Below the pieces are notes generated by a model. The model saw only the letters and a program-made list of their open reading frames with translations, searched no databases and had not been told where the DNA came from. 63,065 nucleotides of DNA from Bacteriovorax stolpii (lineage in GTDB: Bacteria > Bdellovibrionota > Bacteriovoracia > Bacteriovoracales > Bacteriovoracaceae). Shown here in pieces: positions 15,555 to 25,215 of this stretch (position 1 is its first letter; every line of letters starts with the position of its first letter). The stretch spans positions 1-63,065 of the forward strand of contig CAMDQH010000010.1 in the NCBI GenBank assembly GCA_945905815.1, in the 5' to 3' direction. The translations under genes and the position numbers were made by a program.

Positions 15555-16528
15555 TGACCGAATATCTTAAGCACTATTCAGTAATGTTAAAAGAATGTCT
15601 TGAAGCTTTAGAATTAGGTTCTAAAGCTTCAGGCTCGTTATTGTTAGGCGACCTAACTTTTGGGGCCGGTGGACATACCTTCGCGCTGTCGGACCATATC
15701 GCTGGTTCTATGGTTTATTCCGTAGATCAGGATCCGGATGCATTAAAAAATGGTGAGGAAAATATTATTCATAGGGGCAAAGTAGGAATTGTAAAACTTC
15801 TTCCGATGAACTTTGTGGAATTTCCAGATTGGTGCGAACAGAATCAAATGCAGCAAAAATTTGCCGGAATTTTGATGGATCTTGGGGTCTCATCCCATCA
15901 ATTTGATAAGATGGAACGAGGCTTTAGCTTTCGTGCTGATGCACCACTTGATATGCGGATGAACCATGGTGATAATTCTAAGCCCACTGCCGCCGATTTG
16001 CTCAATACTCTCTCTGAAAAAGAGATTTCCGACCTTCTTTTTACCTATGGAGAGGAGAGGCTTTCCCGGAGAATTGCTGCCAAGATTTGTGAACTCCGCA
16101 TGACCAAGAAAATTGAAACAACGAGTGAATTGGAAGACATTTGTTTTCACGCTTATCCGGCCAAAGATCGTCATCAAAAAACTCATCCGGCCACTCGATC
16201 TTTTCAAGCATTAAGGATTGCAGTAAATGATGAATTAAGAGTACTGGAAAATACTATACCAAAACTGTTGCCTTATTTGTCAGAGGGAGGAGTTCTTGCA
16301 ATCATCAGTTTCCATTCTCTCGAAGATCGAATTGTAAAACACACATTCAAAGAAATACTGGAGAAACAAGATTTTCCTGTTACAATTTTAACTAAGAAGC
16401 CACTCACAGCTACGGAAGAAGAGCTGTCTATAAATTCTCGTTCACGAAGTGCAAAACTTCGAATACTACAACGAGAATCTCAACTAGGGAGGGTTGATGG
16501 CACTAAGAAAAAAAGGTTCAAAACTTAA
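15554..16528 (+). CDS. rsmH: 16S rRNA (cytosine1402-N4)-methyltransferase
   Basis: First gene of the dcw cluster here. 324 residues: HYSVMLKECLEAL at the start, GDLTFGAGGHT SAM motif, LMDLGVSSHQFD, RGFSFRADAPLDMRM and the ATRSFQALRIAVNDEL block, plus IISFHSLEDRIVK near the C-terminus. It methylates C1402 in the ribosomal P site. The start overlaps the mtnP stop by 1 bp, and the 3' end overlaps ftsL. Confidence 0.97.
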   Translation: MTEYLKHYSVMLKECLEALELGSKASGSLLLGDLTFGAGGHTFALSDHIAGSMVYSVDQDPDALKNGEENIIHRGKVGIVKLLPMNFVEFPDWCEQNQMQQKFAGILMDLGVSSHQFDKMERGFSFRADAPLDMRMNHGDNSKPTAADLLNTLSEKEISDLLFTYGEERLSRRIAAKICELRMTKKIETTSELEDICFHAYPAKDRHQKTHPATRSFQALRIAVNDELRVLENTIPKLLPYLSEGGVLAIISFHSLEDRIVKHTFKEILEKQDFPVTILTKKPLTATEEELSINSRSRSAKLRILQRESQLGRVDGTKKKRFKT

Positions 16529-16811
16529 ATTCAATAATCGTTTGATGGATTTTCTCTTCAATCCTCAAGCCTTGCCTTTTACACTTACTTTCACAACGCT
16601 TGCTGTATTGTTTGTTGCATTTCGAATGAAGGGAATTGAGCAAGCTTATTCACTTAATAATCTCAAAATTAATATCGATAAAGCAGTTATTAATAATAAA
16701 GAATTAAAAGCCCAGCGAGCGCGTGAAATGTCTGTACCAAAGCTGCGCGAATTTGCAGCGACATATGGTCTAAAAGAACCAGGTCCTGAACAAATAATAC
16801 TCATACCCTAG
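16497..16811 (+). CDS. ftsL: FtsL-like cell division protein
   Basis: 104 residues: a short basic cytoplasmic tail, one membrane helix (about 24-41), then a short periplasmic coiled-coil-like helix (KINIDKAVINNKELKAQRAR). FtsL sequences are poorly conserved; the call rests on this topology and on its place between rsmH and ftsI. The ATG at 16497 follows AGGGAGGG; the gene overlaps the last 32 bp of rsmH. FtsL forms the FtsQLB complex that activates septal synthesis; no ftsB is visible here. Confidence 0.75.
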   Translation: MALRKKGSKLKFNNRLMDFLFNPQALPFTLTFTTLAVLFVAFRMKGIEQAYSLNNLKINIDKAVINNKELKAQRAREMSVPKLREFAATYGLKEPGPEQIILIP

Positions 16812-16822
16812 GTTGTACATCT

Positions 16823-18742
16823 GTGAAAAATAGGATTTTTTTCAGTTTTATTGTCTTTTGTTTTCTTTTTGCAACTGTGATCAGTAAAGCTTTTTATATT
16901 CAGGTCATTAATAAAGAAAGACTTCTGTCGTACGCAAAAAGCCAGTTTATTCGGGAAGTAAAAGCCTTTCCTAATCGTGGAAATATTCTTGATCGTAACG
17001 GAAGCCCCCTTGCCATCAATGTTCACGTTTATAATCTCTTTACGATTCCTAAGGATAAAGATGCTACCTTTTATAATAAACTAAAAAACCTTTCACAAGT
17101 TGTCCCTGAACTTACCTATCCAAAACTCAAGTCACTTGTTCAAAAAAGAACAAAATATACTTGGCTTGCAAAAAAAGTATTTCTTTCAGAATCTCAACTA
17201 CAGAAAATAAAAAAGCTAGAGGGAATATTTGTAGAATCATATTCTCATAGGGTTTATCCAAACCGTGAACTAATGGCACAAACTCTCGGGTTTGTAGGGA
17301 TTGATAATACTGGTTTAGCTGGTATTGAATTCAGTATGAATAAAGAGCTCAAGGGTACACATCAGGTTATAAAATATATTCATGATGCCAAAGGGCGTCC
17401 AATAAAATTTGAATCCAAATCTTCAGAAGCTTACGCTGCAGATATTCAACTCTCGCTGGATAAAGATATTCAGGGTGCCCTCGAAAGCTACTTGCAGGAA
17501 GCAGTGGTTCACCATAAGGCCCACAGAGGTGGAGCTGCAGTTATGGATGCTGAAACAGGAGAGATTTTAGCAATAGGGAACTATCCTACTTTTGATCCAA
17601 ACAAACATGGGGCTTATCCTCAAGAACAAAGAAAAATGGCTTTTGTAACAGATCCATTTGAGCCAGGTTCAATTTTTAAAACAATTACTGTTGCATCTGC
17701 TCTTGAGCATAAAGTCGCTCGGCCGGAGACAAAATTTTTCTGTGAAGGTGGAAAAATGAAAGTCCAGAATCATTGGATATCAGAAGCAGAAACACACGAG
17801 AAATTCGAATGGCTTACAGTTGGAGATATTTTAAAATTTAGCTCTAACGTAGGTATTACGAAAATAGCTTTCAATTTGAAATACCCCAAGCTACGTCAAA
17901 CCATGGATAAATTTCAGCTCGGCCAAAAAACAGGATTGGAAATCGGTGGAGAATCTAAGGGTATTGTTAGCTACAAAGCTACTGATAAAGTTCGACCACT
18001 TAGTCTAAGTAATATAAGTTTTGGACAAGGAATCGCAACTACAGCAATTCAAATGCTTCGGACTTACGCTGCTATAGCCAATGGTGGATATTTGGTTAAA
18101 CCAACTCTTTTAAAAAATGAAGTCAGTCAAATTAAACCTGAGAATAAAATTTTATCTGAGAAAACGGCTAATAATGTTACAAAAATGCTGGTGAATGCAG
18201 TTAATGAGGGAACTGGTAACGATGCAATCATTCCTCATTACGATATTGCCGGTAAGACAGGTACGGCCCAGCGAGTTTCTCCACGTGGTGGGTATGAAGG
18301 CTATATAGGAAGCTTTATTGGTTTTCCTGTTAATGTTAATAAAAAATTTGTTGTTATGGCATATATCGATCATCCAACAGCAAACGGATACTACGGTGGA
18401 GCAACTGCGGCACCTGTTGTTAAAAAAATTACCCAATACATTCTTTATAAGAAAAAAGATTTTGCTCAGTTTGCAAAGTATGATGAAAAATCTAATAAAG
18501 ATAATATGGACACTGTTCAATCACAACAGGCTTCGGCGCAGAGAGTGTTTGCTCCAGGCTTTATGCCGAGCTTTGCAGGATTGGACAAATCAAGTGCCAT
18601 GCAATTAGCTCAAGATCGGTCAATTCAAATTGAAATAAATGGCTTCGGAGTTGTAACAAAACAATCTATTCCATCTGGTACGGCTTTTACTGGTAAAACA
18701 AACTTGCGTCTTGAATTTGAAGCACCGACATATGCTGAATAA
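16823..18742 (+). CDS. ftsI: Septal peptidoglycan transpeptidase (PBP3-type) with PASTA-like tail
   Basis: 639 residues. One N-terminal membrane helix, a PBP dimerisation domain (FPNRGNILDRNG near 52), then the transpeptidase domain with S283-x-x-K (SIFK), S340-S-N and K478-TG. The last 60 residues, after a linker, look like one PASTA domain (FMPSFAGLDKSSAMQLAQ). This makes it more like SpoVD/PBP2x than E. coli FtsI, a pattern common in deltaproteobacterial lineages. The start is GTG. It overlaps murE by 11 bp. Confidence 0.95.
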   Translation: MKNRIFFSFIVFCFLFATVISKAFYIQVINKERLLSYAKSQFIREVKAFPNRGNILDRNGSPLAINVHVYNLFTIPKDKDATFYNKLKNLSQVVPELTYPKLKSLVQKRTKYTWLAKKVFLSESQLQKIKKLEGIFVESYSHRVYPNRELMAQTLGFVGIDNTGLAGIEFSMNKELKGTHQVIKYIHDAKGRPIKFESKSSEAYAADIQLSLDKDIQGALESYLQEAVVHHKAHRGGAAVMDAETGEILAIGNYPTFDPNKHGAYPQEQRKMAFVTDPFEPGSIFKTITVASALEHKVARPETKFFCEGGKMKVQNHWISEAETHEKFEWLTVGDILKFSSNVGITKIAFNLKYPKLRQTMDKFQLGQKTGLEIGGESKGIVSYKATDKVRPLSLSNISFGQGIATTAIQMLRTYAAIANGGYLVKPTLLKNEVSQIKPENKILSEKTANNVTKMLVNAVNEGTGNDAIIPHYDIAGKTGTAQRVSPRGGYEGYIGSFIGFPVNVNKKFVVMAYIDHPTANGYYGGATAAPVVKKITQYILYKKKDFAQFAKYDEKSNKDNMDTVQSQQASAQRVFAPGFMPSFAGLDKSSAMQLAQDRSIQIEINGFGVVTKQSIPSGTAFTGKTNLRLEFEAPTYAE

Positions 18743-20093
18743 TGATGAACTTGGAAAAATTTTAAATGAATCAATTCCTCATGTTTTAATTAATGATATT
18801 CATTGGCGGACACAGGATTCGACTTCTGAAAGCATTCTTTTTTATAAACTAACCGATGATGTCAAAAGTGAGCAGATTTTTTTAGATAGAATAAAAGACT
18901 CGAAATATGCATGGTTAGTTATAAATAGAAACATGCAAAACAATCCTCGTAATGTAAGCATAATTAATGAGGCAATCTGGCCCCACATTCAGAAAAAAAT
19001 TTTAGACAATATTTTTCCTCAACCAAAAATTAAAATGATTGGTATAACTGGGACAAATGGAAAAACGACTACAGCGGATTTGGTTTTACAAATTGGACAT
19101 CTGATTGAGAAAAAAGGGTTTAGTATTGGTACGCTTGGAGTGCGTGAGTACAATAAAACAATGCTAGATTTTGGCCTTACTTCTCCAAGTTTTATAGATT
19201 TTAGAAAGTATTTGTTCAAGTATGGAATGGATAAGGATTTTTGTGTAACGGAAGTCAGTTCTCATGCATTGGTTCAGGATCGATTGTATGACATAGGTTT
19301 TGATGCGGCTGGATGGTTATCTTTCTCACAAGATCATCTTGATTATCATCAGACGATGGATAAATACTTTGATGCAAAAAGTCTTATATTAAAAAAACTG
19401 TTACCTAATAAAAAGTTGTTTATTCCGTCAGAACAGAAGGATCTTTTTGAAAAATTAAAACGAACATCAATTAAAGTAACGATGGCGCCTGAAATTGAAG
19501 GTGAGCTGCCATTATTTTTCAGAACTCAGTTTAATAAAAACAATTTAGAAGTAGCTCAAGCCTTAATTGAAAGTACATTCAATGAATCTGTCACAATCAA
19601 TTATAACTCCTTAGTACCACCAGATGGTCGCTTTTATATTCGGGCCTTTAAAAGTAGCTATATTGTAGTAGATTACGCGCATACTCCAGACGCATTAAAA
19701 AATATTTGTCAGGGAATAAAAAAAGCATTTCCAAATTATAAGCTGAAAGTTCTTTTTGGATGTGGTGGTGATCGTGATCGTTTGAAGCGCCCAATAATGG
19801 CTTCTGTGGTTTCAGACTGGGCCGATGAAATATATGTTACCAGCGATAATCCACGTTCAGAAAAACCTGAACAAATTATTTCAGATATATTGTCGGGTAT
19901 TAAAGGCAAAAATTTTCAATCAATTACAGAACGTCCTGAAGCTGTTAATATTGCTTTTTCTGAATTAAAGGATCATGAGGTTCTGTTACTTGCCGGAAAA
20001 GGTCATGAAGATTATATTCTCATTAATGGAGTGAAACATCCATATAGTGATATACGTGAAGTTGAAGAGTTTATTTCAAGGAAAAAAACATGA
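18732..20093 (+). CDS. murE: UDP-MurNAc-tripeptide synthetase (meso-DAP-adding type)
   Basis: Mur ligase with P-loop GTNGKTTT, DHLDYH, a YFDAKS segment containing the usual carbamylated lysine, DYAHTPDAL and the SDNPRSE motif; DNPR marks the meso-diaminopimelate-specific enzymes of Gram-negatives. 453 residues from the ATG at 18732, which overlaps the ftsI end by 11 bp. The N-terminal substrate domain is somewhat short and divergent. It adds the third amino acid of the peptide stem in the cytoplasm. Confidence 0.95.
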   Translation: MLNNDELGKILNESIPHVLINDIHWRTQDSTSESILFYKLTDDVKSEQIFLDRIKDSKYAWLVINRNMQNNPRNVSIINEAIWPHIQKKILDNIFPQPKIKMIGITGTNGKTTTADLVLQIGHLIEKKGFSIGTLGVREYNKTMLDFGLTSPSFIDFRKYLFKYGMDKDFCVTEVSSHALVQDRLYDIGFDAAGWLSFSQDHLDYHQTMDKYFDAKSLILKKLLPNKKLFIPSEQKDLFEKLKRTSIKVTMAPEIEGELPLFFRTQFNKNNLEVAQALIESTFNESVTINYNSLVPPDGRFYIRAFKSSYIVVDYAHTPDALKNICQGIKKAFPNYKLKVLFGCGGDRDRLKRPIMASVVSDWADEIYVTSDNPRSEKPEQIISDILSGIKGKNFQSITERPEAVNIAFSELKDHEVLLLAGKGHEDYILINGVKHPYSDIREVEEFISRKKT

Positions 20094-21496
20094 TTGCTTT
20101 AGCACATTTTAAAAAATGTCCTTCGATTCTATCTATACCTAAAGATATTGATTTAAATTCAAGCCTAAATTTCTGCACTGATACTAGGAAATATCATCAC
20201 CCTTCATTTTTTGTAGCCATACCTGGAATTAAAGTAAACCCTTTGGATGTACTTGAAAACTTGCTCTCTCAGAAATGCCCTCTCATTGTTTTTCAAGATG
20301 ATCTTATTAATCAATCAAAAGTAAATATTCTTCAAGCTAAATTTCCTAAAACTTCTTTTTTGCCAGTTTCAGATTCAGTAACATTTTTACAGGAACTTTC
20401 ACATCAACACATTATTAATTGGAAAAAGCTTAATTCGAAGAATACGGTTTTTGCGATATCAGGATCTAATGGAAAAACGACTCACAAAGAAATGTTGTCG
20501 CATATTTTGAAAACAATTAAGCCTAACAAAATAGTTGCGACAGAGAAAAACAACAACAACCATTTGGGTGTTCCTCTGACTCTTTTACAAGTGAATGATC
20601 AGACTGAAATGGTAGTTCTAGAATTGGGAAGTAATCATCCTGGTGAAATAAAAGTCCTTTGTGATATCGCTTCTCCTAACGCAGGTCTTACTACGAATAT
20701 TGGTGCAACTCATCTTGAATTTTTCGAAACAGAAGAAAAAGTATTTGATGAAGAGGGCCATCTTTACCATGCAGTTAAAGAATTCTCTCATGGAAAAGGT
20801 TTTTATCTTATAAATAAAGATGACAATTTTTTGAAGATTTTTTCATCTTTTGACGGTGCTGTTACTTTCGGTACATCGGTTGACGCTGAAGCCAAGGTTG
20901 CCTTTTTAGAAAATGGGGCCCAAATTGAATACAAACATCAAAGTTTAGTTGCAACGAATAATCAAATTACTGGACGCCATAATAAATTAAATCTCGTAAC
21001 ATGTGTTTTTATTGCGAGTCATTTTTATCCTGAATCACGTGAAGAAATACTTATTGCAGCTTCAAATTTTCGCCCAACAAAAAATCGCTCGGAATGGATT
21101 GAGTTTGATGGTCGCCCTGTTTTTCTTGACGCGTACAATGCTAATCCATCTTCTATGAAAGCAGCGTTAGAAGGTTTTAAAGAGAGCGTTCTAAGCCAAG
21201 GTTTTACGTTGGATCAGGCCTGCGTCGTTTTGGGTGATATGAACGAGTTGGGAAATTCTTCAGCTCAATATCATAAGGATGTAGGTGGTTTTATTAAACT
21301 ACTTGGATTTAATCAGGTTTATTTTATTGGTCGATTCAGCGGAGATTACCTTAAAGGCCATCCTCAAGCCACGGGAAGACAAAGTGCTGCAGAATTTAAG
21401 CAAGATTTTCGTAATGTCGTTTTAAAGAAATATCAAATTCACTTTATTAAAGGATCTCGCTCTTTACAATTGGAGTCACTCTTCGATATAACTTAA
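20090..21496 (+). CDS. murF: UDP-MurNAc-tripeptide-D-Ala-D-Ala ligase
   Basis: 468 residues. P-loop SGSNGKTT at 124-131, LELGSNHPGEI, NIGATHLEFF, then the Mur C-terminal domain with DAYNANPSSM (DxYNANPxSM is diagnostic of MurF) and LGDMNELG. It adds D-Ala-D-Ala to finish the UDP-MurNAc-pentapeptide. One oddity: the usual AKGEL segment carrying the carbamylated lysine reads DEEGHL here, so Lys is replaced by Glu at about residue 222. The start overlaps murE by 4 bp (ATGA). Confidence 0.94.
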   Translation: MIALAHFKKCPSILSIPKDIDLNSSLNFCTDTRKYHHPSFFVAIPGIKVNPLDVLENLLSQKCPLIVFQDDLINQSKVNILQAKFPKTSFLPVSDSVTFLQELSHQHIINWKKLNSKNTVFAISGSNGKTTHKEMLSHILKTIKPNKIVATEKNNNNHLGVPLTLLQVNDQTEMVVLELGSNHPGEIKVLCDIASPNAGLTTNIGATHLEFFETEEKVFDEEGHLYHAVKEFSHGKGFYLINKDDNFLKIFSSFDGAVTFGTSVDAEAKVAFLENGAQIEYKHQSLVATNNQITGRHNKLNLVTCVFIASHFYPESREEILIAASNFRPTKNRSEWIEFDGRPVFLDAYNANPSSMKAALEGFKESVLSQGFTLDQACVVLGDMNELGNSSAQYHKDVGGFIKLLGFNQVYFIGRFSGDYLKGHPQATGRQSAAEFKQDFRNVVLKKYQIHFIKGSRSLQLESLFDIT

Positions 21497-21521
21497 GTTT
21501 ATCTTTTTTAAAGGGATAAAC

Positions 21522-22598
21522 ATGCTTTATTATTGGCTTTACCCACTAAGTCAATCTAGTCATTTGTTCAATGTATTCAAATACATTACTTTTAGGTCGT
21601 TTCTTGCGTTTATCATTGCCACGGTAGTTTCAATTGTTTGGGGCAAAAGATTTATTGCACTAATGAAATTAAAGCAATTTGGGCAAACGATTCGTGACGA
21701 GGGACCAGCATCTCACAAGAAAAAGCAGGGAACTCCTACTTTTGGCGGTGTGTTTATTTTGGGCAGTGCCGTCATTGCCTGCGCCGTTTGCGGTAACTTT
21801 GTGTCATTTCCCTTTTTAATCACTCTTTTTGTGACAGTTTCTTATTTCCTGTTGGGGGGTCTTGATGACTACCTAAAAGTTCTTAAGAAAAATACAAAAG
21901 GCGTTAGCGCACGTCAAAAGCTAGCTTGGCAGTTTCTAACTGCACTCTTGGCAGCTTTTGTTATGATTAAATATGGTATAACTGACTCACAAGTTTACGT
22001 CCCATTTTTAAAAGATCCGGTGGTTGACCTTGGTTGGTGGTATGTTCCTTTTGCGGCTTTCGTAATTGTGGGTTCCTCAAATGCTTTAAACTTAACAGAT
22101 GGATTAGATGGGTTAGCGATTGGACCTACTATAACTTCTGCAGCAACGCTGGGTTTACTTTCTTATTTGGCCGGGCACGTTGAATTATCAAACTATTTAC
22201 TCATTCCTTATGTCCCAGATGTGGGAGAGCTACTTGTTTTAGTGGCCGCCATAATTGGGGCAAGTGTGGGATTTTTGTGGTATAACGCTTATCCTGCTGA
22301 GATTTTCATGGGAGACGTCGGGTCTCTCTCTCTTGGTGGATGTCTCGGAACGATTGCGGTTTTAACTAAAAACGAAATCTTGTTTGTCCTAATCGGTGGG
22401 ATATTTGTCATCGAAGCACTGTCCGTGATTTTACAAGTGGCATCTTTTAAAACGAGAGGAAAAAGAATTTTTAAAATGGCACCTATTCATCATCATTTTG
22501 AATTGAAAGGTTGGCCAGAAACCAAGGTTATTGTTCGCTTCTGGATTGTGAGTCTGGTTTTTGCCATTCTTGCACTTGCAACACTGAAACTAAGATAA
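21522..22598 (+). CDS. mraY: Phospho-MurNAc-pentapeptide translocase
   Basis: Makes lipid I on the inner membrane from UDP-MurNAc-pentapeptide and undecaprenyl phosphate. 358 residues, about ten membrane helices. GTPTFGG near 68, LDDYLK near 110, NALNLTDGLDGLA near 185, EIFMGDVGS near 250 and the HHHFELKGWPE block near 317 are all family signatures. The ribosome binding site AAAGGGA precedes the ATG. Confidence 0.97.
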   Translation: MLYYWLYPLSQSSHLFNVFKYITFRSFLAFIIATVVSIVWGKRFIALMKLKQFGQTIRDEGPASHKKKQGTPTFGGVFILGSAVIACAVCGNFVSFPFLITLFVTVSYFLLGGLDDYLKVLKKNTKGVSARQKLAWQFLTALLAAFVMIKYGITDSQVYVPFLKDPVVDLGWWYVPFAAFVIVGSSNALNLTDGLDGLAIGPTITSAATLGLLSYLAGHVELSNYLLIPYVPDVGELLVLVAAIIGASVGFLWYNAYPAEIFMGDVGSLSLGGCLGTIAVLTKNEILFVLIGGIFVIEALSVILQVASFKTRGKRIFKMAPIHHHFELKGWPETKVIVRFWIVSLVFAILALATLKLR

Positions 22599-22614
22599 AT
22601 TTTAAGGAGTTCTC

Positions 22615-23997
22615 ATGGAAAAATATAAAGGCAAAAAAGTCTTGGTCGTTGGTCTTGGAAAGACTGGGTTTGCACTCATTCATCTTTTTACTCAATTAGG
22701 TTGTGAAATTAAAGTTACGGATATTAAGCCGATCTTTGATTTGAATAAACAGGTTAAGCGTTTAAGAAAAATTACACCTGTGCCCACAATGACACTTGGT
22801 GAACATAAAGATGAAGATTTTATTGATGCGGATATGGTGGTTTACTCTTCATCGGTTGATCCACAACTTCCACAATTAAAAGTTGCACGTGAACACGGTA
22901 GAGCTGTGTTTTCCGATTTTGCTTTTGCCTATGAAAACTGCAAAAGACCAATAGTTGCTGTATGTGGAAGCCATGGAAGAACTATTACGGCGCACATGAT
23001 CGGTTACACCCTTAAAGTTGATAAAAAGAACGTTTTTGTTGGTGGAACTTCTGAAGAGCCTTTCATTAATTTTCTTTCGTTACCTAATAAAGAAGAAATT
23101 GATTACTGTGTAATTGAAGTCTCACCCTTGCAGCTTCAAACTGTTGAGAATTTTAAACCTATTATGGCCGTCTATCCTAATCTTGAAGAAAAGAATCTTC
23201 AAGGCCGCTTTAAAACGTCAGCTGAATATCTTGATACGGCCCTTAAGGTTGCAAGAAACCTTGGTCCAGAAAGTTATCTCGTAGTGAATTTTGATAAACT
23301 GGCATCAAACTCAGTTCTAAGATCTTCTCAAGCTCAAACATTTTGGTATTCAAGAAAATCATTTGTTACAATGGGCGTGATTTCTGAAATTCAAGGAACA
23401 CATTTTCACGATAAACGCATTCATTCCAATATTCATTATCATTCAGAATTCAAAGTGACCGATATGCGAATTGTTGGTGTGAATAACCGTGAAAACATGA
23501 TGGCCGCTATAACAGCTTGTAAAGCTCTTAAAGTATCTGATCTTTCAATTCAGCATTGTATTGAGAAGTTTCCTGGTATTCCTCACCGGCTTGAATTTGT
23601 CATTGAAAAGAACGGTGTTCGTTTTTATAACGACTCTAAGTCTGAAACGATGGACGAACTTAAAGTTTCTCTTGAGGCCTTTAAGGATCCCGTTATTTTA
23701 ATTGCCGGCGGTAAAGAAGTCGAAGGTGTTACTTACGATAAATATGCCGGAATTATGAAAGAAAAAGTTCGCGTTCTGGTTTTGGTTGGTGAAGTTAAAG
23801 AAGCCATGAACCGTGTTTTAGGTGATTCAACTCAAACCTACCTTGTAGGCTCTTTTGATGAGTCAGTTTTACTGGCCTATCAAAAGTCCCGAACTGGTGA
23901 CACGATTTTATTGTGTCCGGGCAATGACAGTACTGACGTTTTTCGTGATTTTGAAGAAAAAGGTAACTACTACAAAAAACTCATCTTCCAACTTTAA
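22615..23997 (+). CDS. murD: MurD-type ligase (UDP-MurNAc-L-Ala:D-Glu) with a degenerate ATPase centre
   Basis: 460 residues. The N-terminal UDP-binding Rossmann fold (VLVVGLGKTGFA), GIPHRLE and NDSK in the linker, and the D-Glu-binding C-terminal region (LLCPGNDSTDVF...FEEKGN) are MurD-like, and so is the position between mraY and ftsW. The ATPase centre is not: the P-loop reads GSHGRTI (118-124) with Arg122 in place of the universal Lys; the usual N-x-DH-x-D segment reads PNLEEKNLQG; the lysine normally carbamylated (YxxAK) is absent. So this may be an unusual or catalytically altered MurD. No frameshift is visible, and codon use matches the neighbours. Confidence 0.85.
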   Translation: MEKYKGKKVLVVGLGKTGFALIHLFTQLGCEIKVTDIKPIFDLNKQVKRLRKITPVPTMTLGEHKDEDFIDADMVVYSSSVDPQLPQLKVAREHGRAVFSDFAFAYENCKRPIVAVCGSHGRTITAHMIGYTLKVDKKNVFVGGTSEEPFINFLSLPNKEEIDYCVIEVSPLQLQTVENFKPIMAVYPNLEEKNLQGRFKTSAEYLDTALKVARNLGPESYLVVNFDKLASNSVLRSSQAQTFWYSRKSFVTMGVISEIQGTHFHDKRIHSNIHYHSEFKVTDMRIVGVNNRENMMAAITACKALKVSDLSIQHCIEKFPGIPHRLEFVIEKNGVRFYNDSKSETMDELKVSLEAFKDPVILIAGGKEVEGVTYDKYAGIMKEKVRVLVLVGEVKEAMNRVLGDSTQTYLVGSFDESVLLAYQKSRTGDTILLCPGNDSTDVFRDFEEKGNYYKKLIFQL

Positions 23998-24045
23998 TGT
24001 CCTATGTTACACTGGAGATGAAACAACTCATTTCCGGTGTAACAC

Positions 24046-25212
24046 ATGCAAGACGCAAATAACCGACTAGAAAAGTTAACTAATTACTTCCTAATCAATG
24101 TCTTTTTTCTGACACTCTTTGGTGTCATCATGGTGTTCTCTGCCAGCTACATGTATGCAACTGAGAATATGGGTAACAGCTATTTCTTTTTATATAAGCA
24201 ATTAATCTTCGTTGCCCTTGGCTTAACTTTGGCCTTGGTCTTTTCGAAATTTAAAATTATTTATCTTTATAAACAGGCCTACAAGATTAATGCTCTTTTT
24301 AGCTTTGTCATCACTCTGACTCTGGTACCAGGAATTGGTGTCATGATGAAGGGTTCAAAACGCTGGTTAAACCTAGGTTTTATGAATCTTCAGCCCGGTG
24401 AGTTTATTAAATACACACTTATGTTGGCAGCGATCCGGTATTTTGAAAATTTTAATAACTACGATTCGAAACAAAAAGTTCTTTATGCTTCTGGATTGGT
24501 ATATCCGTTGGCGGTTTTTGTTCTACAACCAGACTTTGGAACATTTTTTATTGCTTCAATGATAATTGGATTTATTGCATTTTTGAGTTCATTTCCACGT
24601 AAATATTTATATGGAACTATGGTGGTTGGTTTTATAGGTGCCTTTGGAATTTTGATCTCTGCACCATATAGAGTTAAGCGTCTGCTTGCCTTTTTAGATC
24701 CATGGGCCGACCCAAGAGGAAGTGGCTTTCAGGTTATTCAATCATTTTTAGCTTTTGCGCATGGTTCTTTTTTTGGGCAAGGACTGGGAAATAGTAACGA
24801 AAAATTATTTTATCTGCCTGAAGCATATAACGATTTTATATTTTCAGTTGTTGGAGAAGAGTTAGGTTTTGTCGGTGTTATTACCACTGCCATTATGTTC
24901 GTATGCTTCATATTTATAGGTTTTAAAATGGCGATTTCGCTTAAGTCCCGCGTCGGAAGCATAATGGTTGCAAGCATAATTTTTTCAATTGGTTTTCAAG
25001 CTTTTCTGAACATGGGCGTAGTCTTAGGTGTCCTTCCAACTAAAGGACTAAATCTTCCCTTTATCAGTTATGGAGGGTCATCTATGGTGGCGAACCTGGC
25101 GGCACTCGGATTGGTTTTTGCATGCATTAAAATCCAGCCTAGCGATGTGAAGGATGTTAAGGCAAAGGGAAAACAATCTCCAATTGGTGCTCTTAAAAGT
25201 GTTTTTAATTAA
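24046..25212 (+). CDS. ftsW: Septal peptidoglycan glycosyltransferase FtsW
   Basis: SEDS-family protein of 388 residues with about ten membrane helices. Visible are VFSASYMYA in helix 1, the MMKGSKRWLNLGFMNLQPGE loop, FGTFF and the C-terminal PTKGLNLPFISYGGSSM signature. SEDS proteins polymerise lipid II together with a class B PBP, here FtsI. The start ATG lies 48 bp after murD. Confidence 0.96.
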   Translation: MQDANNRLEKLTNYFLINVFFLTLFGVIMVFSASYMYATENMGNSYFFLYKQLIFVALGLTLALVFSKFKIIYLYKQAYKINALFSFVITLTLVPGIGVMMKGSKRWLNLGFMNLQPGEFIKYTLMLAAIRYFENFNNYDSKQKVLYASGLVYPLAVFVLQPDFGTFFIASMIIGFIAFLSSFPRKYLYGTMVVGFIGAFGILISAPYRVKRLLAFLDPWADPRGSGFQVIQSFLAFAHGSFFGQGLGNSNEKLFYLPEAYNDFIFSVVGEELGFVGVITTAIMFVCFIFIGFKMAISLKSRVGSIMVASIIFSIGFQAFLNMGVVLGVLPTKGLNLPFISYGGSSMVANLAALGLVFACIKIQPSDVKDVKAKGKQSPIGALKSVFN

Positions 25213-25215
25213 CCC

